From Stentor roeselii (Eukaryota > Ciliophora > Heterotrichea > Heterotrichida > Stentoridae), in assembly GCA_006503475.1 (NCBI GenBank), contig RSEH01000348.1, forward strand, positions 1-39,808: a DNA stretch of 39,808 nt, given 5' to 3'. The notes under the pieces were generated by a model that saw only the letters and a program-made list of their open reading frames with translations, was not told the origin of the DNA and did no database searches. The position numbers and the translations under genes were made by a program. Below, one piece after another: positions 17,410-27,314 of the stretch (its first letter is position 1; every line of letters begins with the position of its first letter).

Positions 17410-17718
17410 ATGTCGAATTATCCCAGCACTGAAGATGGAGGAATTTGCTACCTGGCTTGCGAAGAACTCTTTGAATTTTGGAACAATAGCAGAACGTTTT
17501 GCTTCAGAGGATGCGACTACGCCAGGGGAAGAGTGAATGACCCGCAGTTAAGGACACAGGCTGAAAGGATGTGCAAAAGACTGGGAAATGAAATCATGTA
17601 TACTGAAGAAGATGTTTCTCAACTCAAGGACCTCAGGGTTAATTCTTTTATGGAACCTACTAATGTGGCTTCAATTTATAAAGCTTGTCTTGCGGGCATT
17701 CGCAGACAACGATATTAG
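17410..17718 (+). CDS. Small twin-CX3C Cys protein
   Basis: The product is 102 residues. It has CYLAC at 13-17 and CFRGC at 31-35, two CX3C motifs separated by 13 residues, the spacing used by small Tim chaperones of the mitochondrial intermembrane space. The rest (GRVNDPQLRTQAERMCKRL, then NVASIYKACLAGIRRQRY) does not look like a small Tim. It may be another intermembrane-space disulfide protein, or the cysteines may bind metal. There is no signal peptide or membrane helix. The start lies in CCATTATAAATGTC. The gene follows the kinase by 43 bp and converges on the phosphodiesterase gene with 61 bp between stops. Confidence 0.75.
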   Translation: MSNYPSTEDGGICYLACEELFEFWNNSRTFCFRGCDYARGRVNDPQLRTQAERMCKRLGNEIMYTEEDVSQLKDLRVNSFMEPTNVASIYKACLAGIRRQRY

Positions 17719-17779
17719 ATAACAGGATTAGATATATTAAGATGAGATTATGATTAGTTATGACTTGTTTTATTAACAA

Positions 17780-20038
17780 TTAACCTTTTAGGCTTATAAT
17801 TCTTACCATGAAGTCCTCTTTCGTTTTCTGTAAAGTTCTATCATCAGCTCGAGTTTTCGAATAATCATCCCATCTGACTAAATTTTCCCTGATCTGTTCA
17901 ACACAAGCTTTAAAAATCGCTTCACTTCTCAAAAATCCAGCATAAACTTCATAAAGTGGCAAACAAACATTTTTCAAAAAGCCATTCTGACTTTTCGGAA
18001 TATCAGTAGTCTCCCGATCACAATACATAGAGACCGGCATTCCATTTTTCTTTTCCAAGTCCCCCTGATTAAAAAACTCTTCACAAACCAACAAAGTCCA
18101 CTTTTCATGCAAGGAGAACTCTTTAGCCGAATGTCCTAAATCCGCACACTTAAGTCCAATAGAAAGCACAAAAGCCCTATCATCATTATTTTCCAAGTTC
18201 AAGTCATTCATAGTAACAGTCCTCGTTCTAAACCTTCCCAAAAGTTCAAAATGTCTGGACATATCAGTATGCAAGACCATTTCAATTATCAATTTTCTAG
18301 TCGAACTCCAAACATTTTTCTGTAAATTCACGAAAATATCGCATTGGGGTTCTTGAAGTATTGTGTAAATCATTGCACAATGCATGTTCTCTAAGATACT
18401 TGCGTCGTTGTACCTGACTGATAAAGAATTCCTTGATTCCATCAGGTACCTGTTCGTGAGGCCAGGGTGTCCGACGTCGTGTCCCAATGCAGCGATGAGA
18501 CTCGCGATGGACTCTTGAGGCGAGATCACTTTTTCTATATCAGAAGACGAGATAAAAAAGTAAAGACTGTTGAAAACGTCTGCAGCATGAACTGCACTGT
18601 GATAAGGATTTTTCTGGTAATTCTAAATAAATGATACAATTTCCAGGTGCTCGAAAAATCTGAAAGCGATTTCTTCTGTTATCGATAAAAGATCGCCGAT
18701 GCACCAACGATGGTATAAATGTTTCCCTATTGCTGAAATGCTGTGACCGAGTTTTGAGTTGAAGTCAAGCATGTCAAGGTTCCAGTTCTGTCCAATAGTA
18801 TCTAAAATATTTACATTTTCTATCAACATACTTTGACTGAAGCTGAAATGAAGCTTTCTTTCAATGTAATCTCGAAGTGTTCCATGACGGTCGCGACTGC
18901 GAGCATGAGATTTGTTGATGTTTAAGAAGTTTTGAGTGATGAACTCTTTATCTTCCATTGGAATATTCGAGTTTTCAGCGAAGTTGATAGTTTCTGAACG
19001 TGCGTATCTTCCAAGGTATTTTTTTATTTCTTTTAAAGTCGTTGTTGTTAGTTTGAGTCGGTCTTTGATGTCCTTGTAAATGATTGTTTTTCGTGTATAT
19101 TCAATTTCTTTTATTACTTTTTCGCATTTTTCAACGACAAGTTCAGTGTTGCTGACTAGTTCCAAGTTGCTTCCGTAGTTCTCGTCTTCTTGGTTGTAAT
19201 TTTTTACCTCTTCGTTGTAGTACCGGAAAAATAACTGACTTGCACGAAAAGAGACTTTTTGACTGTCGATCAAGTGAAGGGCAAGGATTAGAGTGTATTG
19301 AATGTAGTCGTTTAAGATGTCTGCTCGACTTGATTGAGACAAGGTCATTGATAAAACGATTCCTAAGACCATTGTGCCACTCACTGGAATCAGGATGTGA
19401 ATGAAAGAGTCGAAGACTACCAGGCGGTAAAAATAAATAAAGCCGACCATCAAAATTGAAAAATGAAGTTTAGGACCTGAGTTGGAATCATCGAAAAGTC
19501 TTGAAATTACTCCTTGATTTGAGATAATTAGGTAAAAATACCAAAAACATGCGAAAATACTCATCAGGAATTGATTGTTTATTAACCAGTAATCCTTTTT
19601 CAATACCATTGCAAGAATAGTTATTGCAAAAAGCCATAAACAAGTCAAGTAAGTCAAGTGAAAGGCAAATGTTGTGGAACTTAATTCATTTTGAGTATAC
19701 ATGAAACTTGCAAAAAATATTAAAACTGCTGAAGAAGTCAAAAAGTAGATGTAAAACATTATCAGATTGTTTATGAACTCCTTTGAAGGCTTCATCGTCA
19801 GCTGGTCACGAAAGAGCAGGTCCAAAAACTTTTCTTTTACTGAATTATTTGAAAATGTTAAAAGGTTCGCGTCGACTGGAATCGTCTTTAATTCGTTGGT
19901 TTCATGGTTTAGGATAATGTAATGAGAAGAATTTTTCGCTTGCTGATGCAGATGGAGTTCTTTGTAGTCAAGGTTCAAGGAAGACCTGGCCATTATATAT
20001 GAAAAATTTAAGATTTTTTCTAAATTTTCGACCCTCAT
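17780..20038 (-). CDS. Membrane cyclic-nucleotide phosphodiesterase (one 15-nt intron)
   Basis: Two exons (20038-18638 and 18622-17780) give 747 residues. The N-terminal half has about six membrane helices (roughly residues 85-270), then a linker. The PDEase I domain starts at the intron: NPYHSAVHAADV with H475 and H479, LGHDVGHPGLTNRY with H515-D516, then TDMSRHF, KCADLGHSAKEF, and a P-clamp-like segment ending CDRETTDIPKSQNGFLKNV. All metal ligands are present, so it should hydrolyse cAMP or cGMP at a membrane. This layout resembles the membrane PDEs of ciliates and apicomplexans. The first ATG is used here. A second ATG at 19993 (MARSSLNLD) has the more typical TATATAATGG context and may be the true start. 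Confidence 0.93.
18623..18637 (-). other. 15-nt spliceosomal intron
   Basis: On the minus strand it reads GTATCATTTATTTAG, with A at position 10. Removing it joins FEHLEI directly to NYQKNPYHSAVH, which restores the conserved phosphodiesterase entry motif. Unspliced, the final TAG is in frame and would end the protein just before the catalytic domain. Confidence 0.95.
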
Positions 20039-20171
20039 TTCAAATAAACTGATGACTGAAGACTAGAAAATACTTAAACAAAATAAATTTTATATTCTTT
20101 AGTTAGAGTAAAGAAAATTAATAATCATCATAATTTTGATTCAAGCTAACCTCATAAAAATCCATTCTTAT

Positions 20172-20975
20172 CTAAATCTTTACTCCAGAATGAATCGCAC
20201 AAATCCCAAAAGACAAATTTCGATGATTCACATGATTAAAGCCAGCCTCATTAATCAAAGAAGCGAATTCTTCTTGTGTGGGGAACCTTTCAATACTTTC
20301 AATCAGATAAACATAACTTTCTCTATCATTGGCAATGAATTGGCCAAGAGTTGGAATGACCATCTTCGAGTATTGACTGTAAATAAAGTCAAATCCTGGA
20401 AGTATTACTTTACTGAATTCCATGCACATGAACCTACCTCCAGTCTTCAACACACGATGAGCTTCTTTTAAAGCTTTCAGTCGATCAGGCACGTTTCTAA
20501 TCCCGAAGACTATCGTGTAGAAGTCAAAACTCGCATCTGCGAAGGGAAGTTCTTCTGCGTTGGCAACTACCCAGTCTAAGTTACTGAAATTTCTATCTTT
20601 TGATCGCTTTTTACCTTCGTTTAACATGTCTGCGTTGATGTCTGAGACTGTTACTGTTGATTGGATTTTTGTGTATGTTGAATTTTCTCTTTGGATCTTG
20701 TCCATTATTCGGAAAGCGATGTCGCCGGTTCCTCCGGCCATGTCGAGAAAGTGAAGAGGGTGGTTTGGGTGGAAGTCACCCATGTCACTGACGAATTCAT
20801 CCTTCCATAAACGATGAACGCCCATACTCATCAGATCATTCATAAGATCATAATTCGCTGCTATTTTCGAAAAAATTTCATTTACAGCACTTTGTTTCGC
20901 ATCCTTTTCAATCATTTTGCTTCCGAAATCGACCTGACTCATGAATCTGGAGATAACTCGACCTCTAGTAAGCAT
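20172..20975 (-). CDS. COQ5: COQ5 / UbiE-type ubiquinone methyltransferase
   Basis: This 267-residue class I SAM methyltransferase carries out the C-methylation of the polyprenyl-methoxy-benzoquinol ring in ubiquinone synthesis, in mitochondria. FSKIAANYDLMNDLMSMGVH (about 35-54) is a COQ5/UbiE signature. SAM motif I is FLDMAGGTGDIAFR, followed by VSDINADML and the FGIRNVPD block, and the protein ends with GICAIHSGVKI, the usual C terminus. The N terminus MLTRGRVISRFMSQ is a basic amphipathic mitochondrial presequence. The start context is AATAATAAATG. It lies 14 nt after the stop of the minus-strand gene upstream of it (20990-22621). Confidence 0.95.
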   Translation of the reverse strand: MLTRGRVISRFMSQVDFGSKMIEKDAKQSAVNEIFSKIAANYDLMNDLMSMGVHRLWKDEFVSDMGDFHPNHPLHFLDMAGGTGDIAFRIMDKIQRENSTYTKIQSTVTVSDINADMLNEGKKRSKDRNFSNLDWVVANAEELPFADASFDFYTIVFGIRNVPDRLKALKEAHRVLKTGGRFMCMEFSKVILPGFDFIYSQYSKMVIPTLGQFIANDRESYVYLIESIERFPTQEEFASLINEAGFNHVNHRNLSFGICAIHSGVKI

Positions 20976-20989
20976 TTATTATTAAAGTA

Positions 20990-22621
20990 TTACTCCCCAG
21001 GCCAGAACCTATTTTTTTGCTTTAAACTTCTAAGGTCCTTTCTCTTTTTCACGAACTTTTTCCACTTTTCAGCATATTTCAAAGCCAAAGTGTTTTCGCG
21101 ATGAGCTTTGATTTGAGCATGGGTGATATCAAAGAAACTTCTATTTATAACTGCCAAGTAAGGGTTTTTCATGGAACTTCTGACTTCCTCAAGATTTTGA
21201 ATGTCCTTCATTACAAGGTTGTGATTCATTTTCACGCCGAGAACTGACTTGTCCTGTCTTCTTTCTTCAAGGTGTTGCTTCAACTCCTTGTTTCTTTCGC
21301 TTAGTTTTAATAGTTCTTCTTGTAAGGACTGGAATTTTGTTTTCACTGAGTCTCGGTAAAGAACAAGGTCTTCTAGTTCTTCTTCGAGGCTGAAGTAACC
21401 CGATTCGGTTCTTAGAAGAAGTTGTTTCAGGTAATCTTTGGTATATTTTTCTGGAAGCTTTTGCTTTGATTGCATTTTTTTTGCACCTCCTTTCATTGAC
21501 TCGGCTTGTTTTTGGTATTTTAGGGATAAGAATAGTCCAGGAGTTTCTTTATTTTTCGGTATTAAATTGTTATAATTATAGCAAACATCAATAAAAGACA
21601 TCGTGTGATACTTATTCGGTGTGCTGATCGGAGGAAAAAACAAAGAAGGATTCACATCAATAACACAAGCTTGCCCACTAAATCTAGATCCCTTAACAAT
21701 TTCATTCAAATACAGCCGATGAAGAGCTTTATAAATCCTAATAGCTGAACTCAAGCTTTTACTAGCGATGGTATTAAAAACACTTCTATGTATCACAATA
21801 ATATCACAAGGACTCGCAGTCTTCAAAGAGACATCCCACGCCTTATTAAAAAAAAATTGTTGAAAGCCAATAACTTCTCTTTCCCTCAAAATTTTCCCTT
21901 TTCCATGATCATTCCCATTAAAACAAAAAATCTGCCCAGTAAGTATTAAAAAAATGCATCCTTCGAACTGTCCTTCTTGAACAAGTCCTTTTCCTGTATC
22001 TAAATGCAAGATTTTGCAAATTGCTTGAAAAATTTTCACCTCGTTTTTCTCAAAAAATTTAGGAATGAGTTGAATGAGTTCAGGAACTTTGTTGATATAA
22101 TCTTGGACCTTTTTACTTGGGTATTCTGACCAAATGACTGTATTTTCAGGGATAAACTTTTGGTTCATGTATTGAAGAGAAATCAAGTCAATTGACTTTA
22201 AACATAACAACTGGGTTAGTTTAAAGTAAAGAAGGGGGTTTGATACTGCTAGAGATGGAAGGTCGGATAGAAAAAACATTGAAATGTAACCGGGTGAAAG
22301 GACTAACATGTCGAAGGAATGGTTTTTCATTTTTGGGATTACGAACATGTAGTTGATTATGTCTGATACTTTTAGGGTAAAGACTTTCTCGTTGTTGTGA
22401 AATACTCCTACTCGGCCTAGAAGGATTACTCCGAACCAGGTCACTTTTTCACCTGCTTTACATAAGGTGTCTCCTTTGAACATCTTCAATGTTTTTGATT
22501 TCTCTACTATTTGCTTTACGTCGTCTAACAAGAGACTCTTGAAATATTTGTTATCCTGTCGAATTGTGTCCCAAATTGTTCTTACCTTGGCCGGGTCAAG
22601 TTCACTTTTCAAAGAGTTCAT
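20990..22621 (-). CDS. Double cyclic-nucleotide-binding-fold protein with coiled coil
   Basis: This 543-residue protein has two cNMP-binding-like beta barrels. The first (about 40-130) shows FKGDTLCKAGEKVTWFGVIL and GRVGVF. The second (about 200-305) shows GLVQEGQFEGCIFLILTGQI. The phosphate-binding cassette, normally G-E-L-A with a following P-R-x-A, is not recognisable in either (the second has EVIGFQQFFFN), so nucleotide binding is doubtful. Residues about 395-460 are coiled coil and the tail is basic. Such proteins occur in ciliates and flagellates as axonemal or cortical components. A cAMP-sensor role cannot be claimed. The phosphodiesterase gene is two genes away. Confidence 0.78.
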   Translation of the reverse strand: MNSLKSELDPAKVRTIWDTIRQDNKYFKSLLLDDVKQIVEKSKTLKMFKGDTLCKAGEKVTWFGVILLGRVGVFHNNEKVFTLKVSDIINYMFVIPKMKNHSFDMLVLSPGYISMFFLSDLPSLAVSNPLLYFKLTQLLCLKSIDLISLQYMNQKFIPENTVIWSEYPSKKVQDYINKVPELIQLIPKFFEKNEVKIFQAICKILHLDTGKGLVQEGQFEGCIFLILTGQIFCFNGNDHGKGKILREREVIGFQQFFFNKAWDVSLKTASPCDIIVIHRSVFNTIASKSLSSAIRIYKALHRLYLNEIVKGSRFSGQACVIDVNPSLFFPPISTPNKYHTMSFIDVCYNYNNLIPKNKETPGLFLSLKYQKQAESMKGGAKKMQSKQKLPEKYTKDYLKQLLLRTESGYFSLEEELEDLVLYRDSVKTKFQSLQEELLKLSERNKELKQHLEERRQDKSVLGVKMNHNLVMKDIQNLEEVRSSMKNPYLAVINRSFFDITHAQIKAHRENTLALKYAEKWKKFVKKRKDLRSLKQKNRFWPGE

Positions 22622-22670
22622 TTTTAATATTCACCCCAGCGAAATCCATAAATTCTAATAATTCCTAAAA
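22622..22670. promoter_or_regulatory. 49-bp divergent intergenic region
   Basis: This is the whole spacer between the start codons of two divergent genes. It is AT-rich apart from a CACCCCAGCG segment near 22632. Both promoters and both 5' UTRs must fit here or overlap the coding regions. No TATA-like pair is obvious beyond TTAATATT next to the minus-strand start. Confidence 0.5.
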
Positions 22671-23813
22671 ATGACCGAAGAAATTTCAAGTTTTTCCTCA
22701 GACCGTCGCAGCCTCAATTCCACATATTCAGTGAAACAAGCAGTCTTAGAGTCAGATCTTCCAACATTAAAAGCCTTTGTTCAAAACTTAAAGTCAAATG
22801 TTTCTCTAAACAAAGAGCTGGTCTTCAGCCTTCTATCCTCCAAACAAAGCGAATCCTTCGAAGACACGACAACTTCAGTGATGTCGGGCAAGGCTCTCGA
22901 GACTTTAATCCAAGAAAACCGTATTTTAGAAGAAAAGATCGAAAAAATAATAGAAGAAAGAAACGAGTTCCAAAGCAAAGCTCTTCTTAACGAGCAGATA
23001 AAAAATGAGTGGGCCTTGATGCATGAGGAACTAGAAGACGATTTCAAGGAGCAAATCGCAGAACTTAAGATGCAGAATGAAAGGAAAGACAAAGTAATCA
23101 CTGAAATAAAACAAATCAATTCTGTCTTAAAACTTGAAGCTGACCTCGCCAACAAGTCAAAACACATTTTCGAAGTCAAACCTAAAAAAGAAATCATGGA
23201 AATGCATTGTCAAGTCGAAGAACTCAGGGAAAATATTGAAGATAAAGCAAGAGATATCTTCATGCTTGAGTCTCAACTTACAAGTTTAAAGTCGTTTTTG
23301 AAAGATACTCATAAAAATATCTTGAAAATAAAAGCTTTACTTGCTAATCCTGTGAACAGAAAAAATAACTTAGAAAAAAAAGTAAAGAATGAGTTTTTCG
23401 AACAGATAAAAAATGTCTACTTTGAGGAAAATGACTTCAGTGTTGATGAAAAGTTTAGATCTTTTTCTATGGATGAAGGGAATAGTGATGAAAGTGATAT
23501 TTTAAAGTACCAGGGGGAATTAAAGGAAAAGTCTCAGAAATTGATTGAAATTTCTGGAAGAAATTTAAAGATTTATAAGGAAAATCAAAAACTTTTGAAA
23601 GATAATGAAGATGTCGCTAATAAGGTGAATAAGATGTATAACGAGTACTACAAAGAAGATATGACTACTGAAATAAAAAATGAATATGAAAGTTCTTTTT
23701 GTTATAAAATTGAAGCTTTGAGTCTTGATAGTATCGTCGAAATTGAAGTCAATCATTCACATTTTTATGAAAGTGGGTCTGATGAGGAGGTGTCTCATGG
23801 TAATGTCATTTAA
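22671..23813 (+). CDS. Coiled-coil protein, acidic C terminus
   Basis: The product is 380 residues. Residues about 70-240 are nearly continuous coiled coil (for example LIQENRILEEKIEKIIEERN), with a further coil at about 280-330. The C-terminal 60 residues are acidic. There are no membrane helices or known catalytic motifs. The family is not recognised. Coiled-coil proteins of this kind in ciliates are often basal-body or cortical components, but nothing here proves it. The gene starts 49 bp from the divergent CNB-fold gene and its stop lies 105 bp before the EF-hand gene. Confidence 0.8.
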   Translation: MTEEISSFSSDRRSLNSTYSVKQAVLESDLPTLKAFVQNLKSNVSLNKELVFSLLSSKQSESFEDTTTSVMSGKALETLIQENRILEEKIEKIIEERNEFQSKALLNEQIKNEWALMHEELEDDFKEQIAELKMQNERKDKVITEIKQINSVLKLEADLANKSKHIFEVKPKKEIMEMHCQVEELRENIEDKARDIFMLESQLTSLKSFLKDTHKNILKIKALLANPVNRKNNLEKKVKNEFFEQIKNVYFEENDFSVDEKFRSFSMDEGNSDESDILKYQGELKEKSQKLIEISGRNLKIYKENQKLLKDNEDVANKVNKMYNEYYKEDMTTEIKNEYESSFCYKIEALSLDSIVEIEVNHSHFYESGSDEEVSHGNVI

Positions 23814-23918
23814 ATAGATTCTTAAATATCTGGTTCTTGTTTGTCTTTAGAAAATAAAGTTTTCTAATCTTTTATGTTTTGATATGGAATTATTTCTGAG
23901 AATAGATATTATCAATAA

Positions 23919-25862
23919 ATGGAATTCAAAAAAAACAAGTTTTGGGATTTCTTCTCAAATCATTGCAAAACTGAATCGGACCATCACAGATTTTCCCCGT
24001 TAGATAAAATTAATGAGGTTTCTGAATGGAGCAGTGTTGATAATAAATCAGAAAAGAAAGTTGTTCCGATTAAAAAAGAGTATATGAAAAGACACTTGAG
24101 AGCATTTTCTGAGAGTCCAAAGTTAAGCGACGACCCATCAACAGCATTCTTCCAAAGATTTCTTCTAAAACTCCAAAAGCACTGGCAAATATACGAAATC
24201 TTGATAAATCAATCCTTTTCTAAAAAAGTTCTAATTCAATCGGAGTGTCGAGGTTCATTATACTACTACAAGCACATCCATTATTTAAACCATGACAAGT
24301 TTTTCAAAAAGCCAAAAAATCCTAAAAACTTCGACGACTACGGCCTTGAAACAAGCCAAGACTTTGAAAATTTCGAAACCATTGAAAACTTTATCTCAAC
24401 CGAGGACACTTTTGTTTATCCTTCAAGCACCCGAGCCCGCATTGCAGAATTTTATAATTCAATGAGAATCTCCAATGAACCCGCAGAAATCACAGAGGCT
24501 CCCAGGGCAAAAAGAAAAAAAACCAAAATTAAAGCAAAAAAAACAATTCTTCAAAGAAACAATCCGAAACTTATTAAAATTTATCAAGAAATGTGTGGAA
24601 ATACCAACAGTGCATTGAAATCATGCAGATTAACTAACTTTTTATTCAGACAGTTTTTAGGAAAAAGGTTTGAAGGCATGACTGAAGTGATTGGAAAGTA
24701 CTTTGATTTTAAAAGTGCGAATTTTGAAGACTTTTGCACAGAAATTGATAGAATTTTATCTTCGAATGATGAAAAGTTCTTAAGTTTGTGTTTCGATGCT
24801 TTTGATTTTAACAGGGATAAGTATATTTGTTATCAAGATACTTATTCAGCGATTCAAGCCCGACATGAAGACTTGTATGATTCAGACTTAGTGAAATTAA
24901 ACACGATGTTAGAAATGAAGAAAAAGGGAATCTTACCATTGAAAAGAGTCATGTCAAAAAGAGCACGTCGTCCAAGTGTAATGAGTCTTACAAGCGAAAT
25001 TTCTGCTTTTGATGAAGCTTTTCGCCCAAAGGATGTCGCTCCAGTCCACCCTTCAAAACCAGAAGCTATCACTTTTGACGATTTCACAAGAATTGAATTC
25101 AAAGGCAAGCCTCAGCTGATTTCCAGTCTTTTTCAATACATCTGCAATTTCGATATTAACACCTGGCAAGATATTCAATCTCCTGTTTTCGCAACTCGAA
25201 GAAATAGTGAAGAAATGGTTTTTGATTTGAGTTATTCACTGATAACTGAAGGTGAACAATTTAATTACTTTAAAGACCTTGAGGAAAAAATTAGACTTTT
25301 TAGCTACTCGAGGGTGAAGGACTTGATGGAAAAATTTGAACTTTTACGTGATAAGAACGTTTTGAATGAAAGAGTTATAACAAAATCATCGATGATTGAA
25401 AACTGGGGAAAGCTTTTTGGTTATTTCAACGAATACATCTCAGAACGTTTTTACTTTTTTTTTACAGACCAGAAGAACAAAAACATCAACAAATCAATGT
25501 TTCTACAAAAAATCTCTGATTTCGAAAATGATGAAAATCAATGGAAAAAGACTGGATTCGAGTTTTATGACTCGAGATGTGATAAAAAGTTGACTTCAGA
25601 TGAAGTCTACCGAATGGAGCAATCTCTTCCAGAAGGTTCTGCAGTCCACAAAGAATGCACGATGTAATTTTCAATCAGTTTAATAGACGAGTTGATTTCA
25701 GGGATATTCGGGAAGAAAAGACTTTCAGTGACTGAAATCGACTTTCTTTTATACCTGGACCTAGTGCCTAATTCGGTGATTCCAGAGGAACTCAACAAGG
25801 TATTCAAAACGCCTTTACAAGTCCTGATTTCTACTCAGAACCAATCATGGAAGTCTATGTAA
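23919..25862 (+). CDS. EF-hand protein (one 15-nt intron near 3' end)
   Basis: Exons 23919-25663 and 25679-25862 give 642 residues. Residue 296-307 is a 12-residue EF loop, DFNRDKYICYQD. Two more EF-like units lie near residues 520-570: TDQKNKNINKSMF, which is weak, and DSRCDKKLTSDE, with acidic positions 1, 5 and 12. A basic linker at about 195-215 (KRKKTKIKAKK) precedes a helical domain. The protein probably responds to calcium, but the first loop ends in Asp rather than Glu. The second exon adds 61 residues, including FGKKRLSVTEIDFLLYLDL. Ending at the unspliced TAA would lose these. Its stop is 1 nt from the convergent transporter's stop. Confidence 0.85.
25664..25678 (+). other. 15-nt spliceosomal intron
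   Basis: It reads GTAATTTTCAATCAG, with A at position 10. The unspliced frame hits TAA at its second base. Splicing keeps frame (CTI then LIDELISG) and opens 61 further codons, reaching a TAA one nucleotide short of the neighbour's stop. The extended tail is coherent coding sequence, which supports the call. Confidence 0.88.
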
Positions 25863-25863
25863 A

Positions 25864-27255
25864 TTAATTTTTTTTCATTAATATCGCCTGAATCGAGCCT
25901 TTATCCATCCCTTTAGTTTCGATGAAGTCAAGCCAGCAATAAACTGCACATGCAAAGTTGATTGCAGAGTAAATAAAAAAAGTAAAACCCACTCCAAATA
26001 ATTCAATTAAAAAGGGAAAAGAAAGTGCAGTTATTGTCATGAATAACCAGTTACTTGATATCGCAATGCTCATTCCTTTTGGACATAAAATCTCGCCAGT
26101 GTAAATCCAGCATAATGGACCTGCTGATGCTTCGTAAGCGAATAAAAATAACTCGATTAAGAAAAATGGGATCAGGAAATTTGATTCAACGAATTCACTG
26201 AAAACTCCGACTAAACCCATGAAAAGACCCATGAATATTGAACCGAAGATAAATATCGGCCTTCTTCCCCATTTGTCGATGAATGGTAGAACTGACATCA
26301 CACTTAACATTTTTACTGCTCCTGATATTGTTGTTAGAGACCTTGATAGGAATACTCCTCCTCCGAAACTGTTGAAAAGAGTTGTTAGATAGGAAAGAAT
26401 TGGGATTATTCCGCTGAACTCTTGAACAAAACTTGCCATTATTCCCAGTCTCATCATTTTAGCTCTTCCGTCTTTACAAAATAGAAGTTGCTTATATCCA
26501 TGTTCCATATTTCTGCCTGAGGTCGCACTGCTAGCAAAAGATCCTTTTTCGTCATTGAATGTGATCATTTTAATAGCATCATTTTGAGGATATATCTCAC
26601 AGAGACTTCTAACAGCCTTTTGATCTAAACCTCTATCAAGAAGACTAGTTGGTGTATCAAGTCTAAAATAAATCTTAAACAAAGAAAACTGTACCAAAGC
26701 AAGTCCTCCCTGCCAAGCAAACATGACCATCCACCAATAATTCATAGGATTGGTATCATACCCCTCAGTAGGTAAAGCCAAGGCCAAAGCATAAGCAACA
26801 AGTACTCCCAAACAAGCCAAAACCTGAAAAAGTGCTCCAACTTTCCCCGACATAGCCTTAGGTGTAATTTCATTAACATAAAGAGGACAAAGACTATTGA
26901 ACATGCCCGAAGCAAATCCCAAGATGAACCTTCCAATAGCGAAAGTGGCAGTGAAAGGTATGACAACAACACAAGAGCCAACAACAGTAATCCAATCAGC
27001 CAACATAATCGACTTTCTTCTTCCAAACCTCTTCAAATGTCCCGACATCAAAGACCCGAAAAATCCCCCGACGAAGCTGATGGCTGTCATTAGCGGAATC
27101 AGCAAAGACGACGACGAGCCCCAGGAGAGAGTCGCTGAAACACTGGGTTGACAAGAAGTGAACACTCCAATATTGTAACCCATAATAAAAGCTCCTATTC
27201 CAGCATTAAACGCTGTTGACCAGACCCTTGAAGAGTTAAAAGCAGGTGGTTCCAT
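25864..27255 (-). CDS. MFS sugar transporter (SLC2/hexose-transporter type)
   Basis: This 463-residue, 12-helix major facilitator has the sugar-porter signatures: GHLKRFGRRKS at 72-82 (loop 2), GRFILGFASGM and PLYVNEITPK (loop 4), DTPTSLLDRG (the PESP-type motif, plant-like variant), DKWGRRP in the C half (loop 8), an E-x-x-P-like GPLCWIYTGEILCPKG region and a terminal ETKG. The QEFSGI segment in helix 7 replaces the classic QQxSGI, so the hexose contact is slightly altered. Substrate is likely a hexose. Topology suggests plasma or lysosomal membrane. The start lies in GGTATAAATGG, 59 bp after the neighbour's TGA. Confidence 0.93.
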   Translation of the reverse strand: MEPPAFNSSRVWSTAFNAGIGAFIMGYNIGVFTSCQPSVSATLSWGSSSSLLIPLMTAISFVGGFFGSLMSGHLKRFGRRKSIMLADWITVVGSCVVVIPFTATFAIGRFILGFASGMFNSLCPLYVNEITPKAMSGKVGALFQVLACLGVLVAYALALALPTEGYDTNPMNYWWMVMFAWQGGLALVQFSLFKIYFRLDTPTSLLDRGLDQKAVRSLCEIYPQNDAIKMITFNDEKGSFASSATSGRNMEHGYKQLLFCKDGRAKMMRLGIMASFVQEFSGIIPILSYLTTLFNSFGGGVFLSRSLTTISGAVKMLSVMSVLPFIDKWGRRPIFIFGSIFMGLFMGLVGVFSEFVESNFLIPFFLIELFLFAYEASAGPLCWIYTGEILCPKGMSIAISSNWLFMTITALSFPFLIELFGVGFTFFIYSAINFACAVYCWLDFIETKGMDKGSIQAILMKKN

Positions 27256-27314
27256 TTATACCAATTAAAATCAACTTTTTCTTATGAGGTTAGATTATTA
27301 TTAAAGAATTTCAG

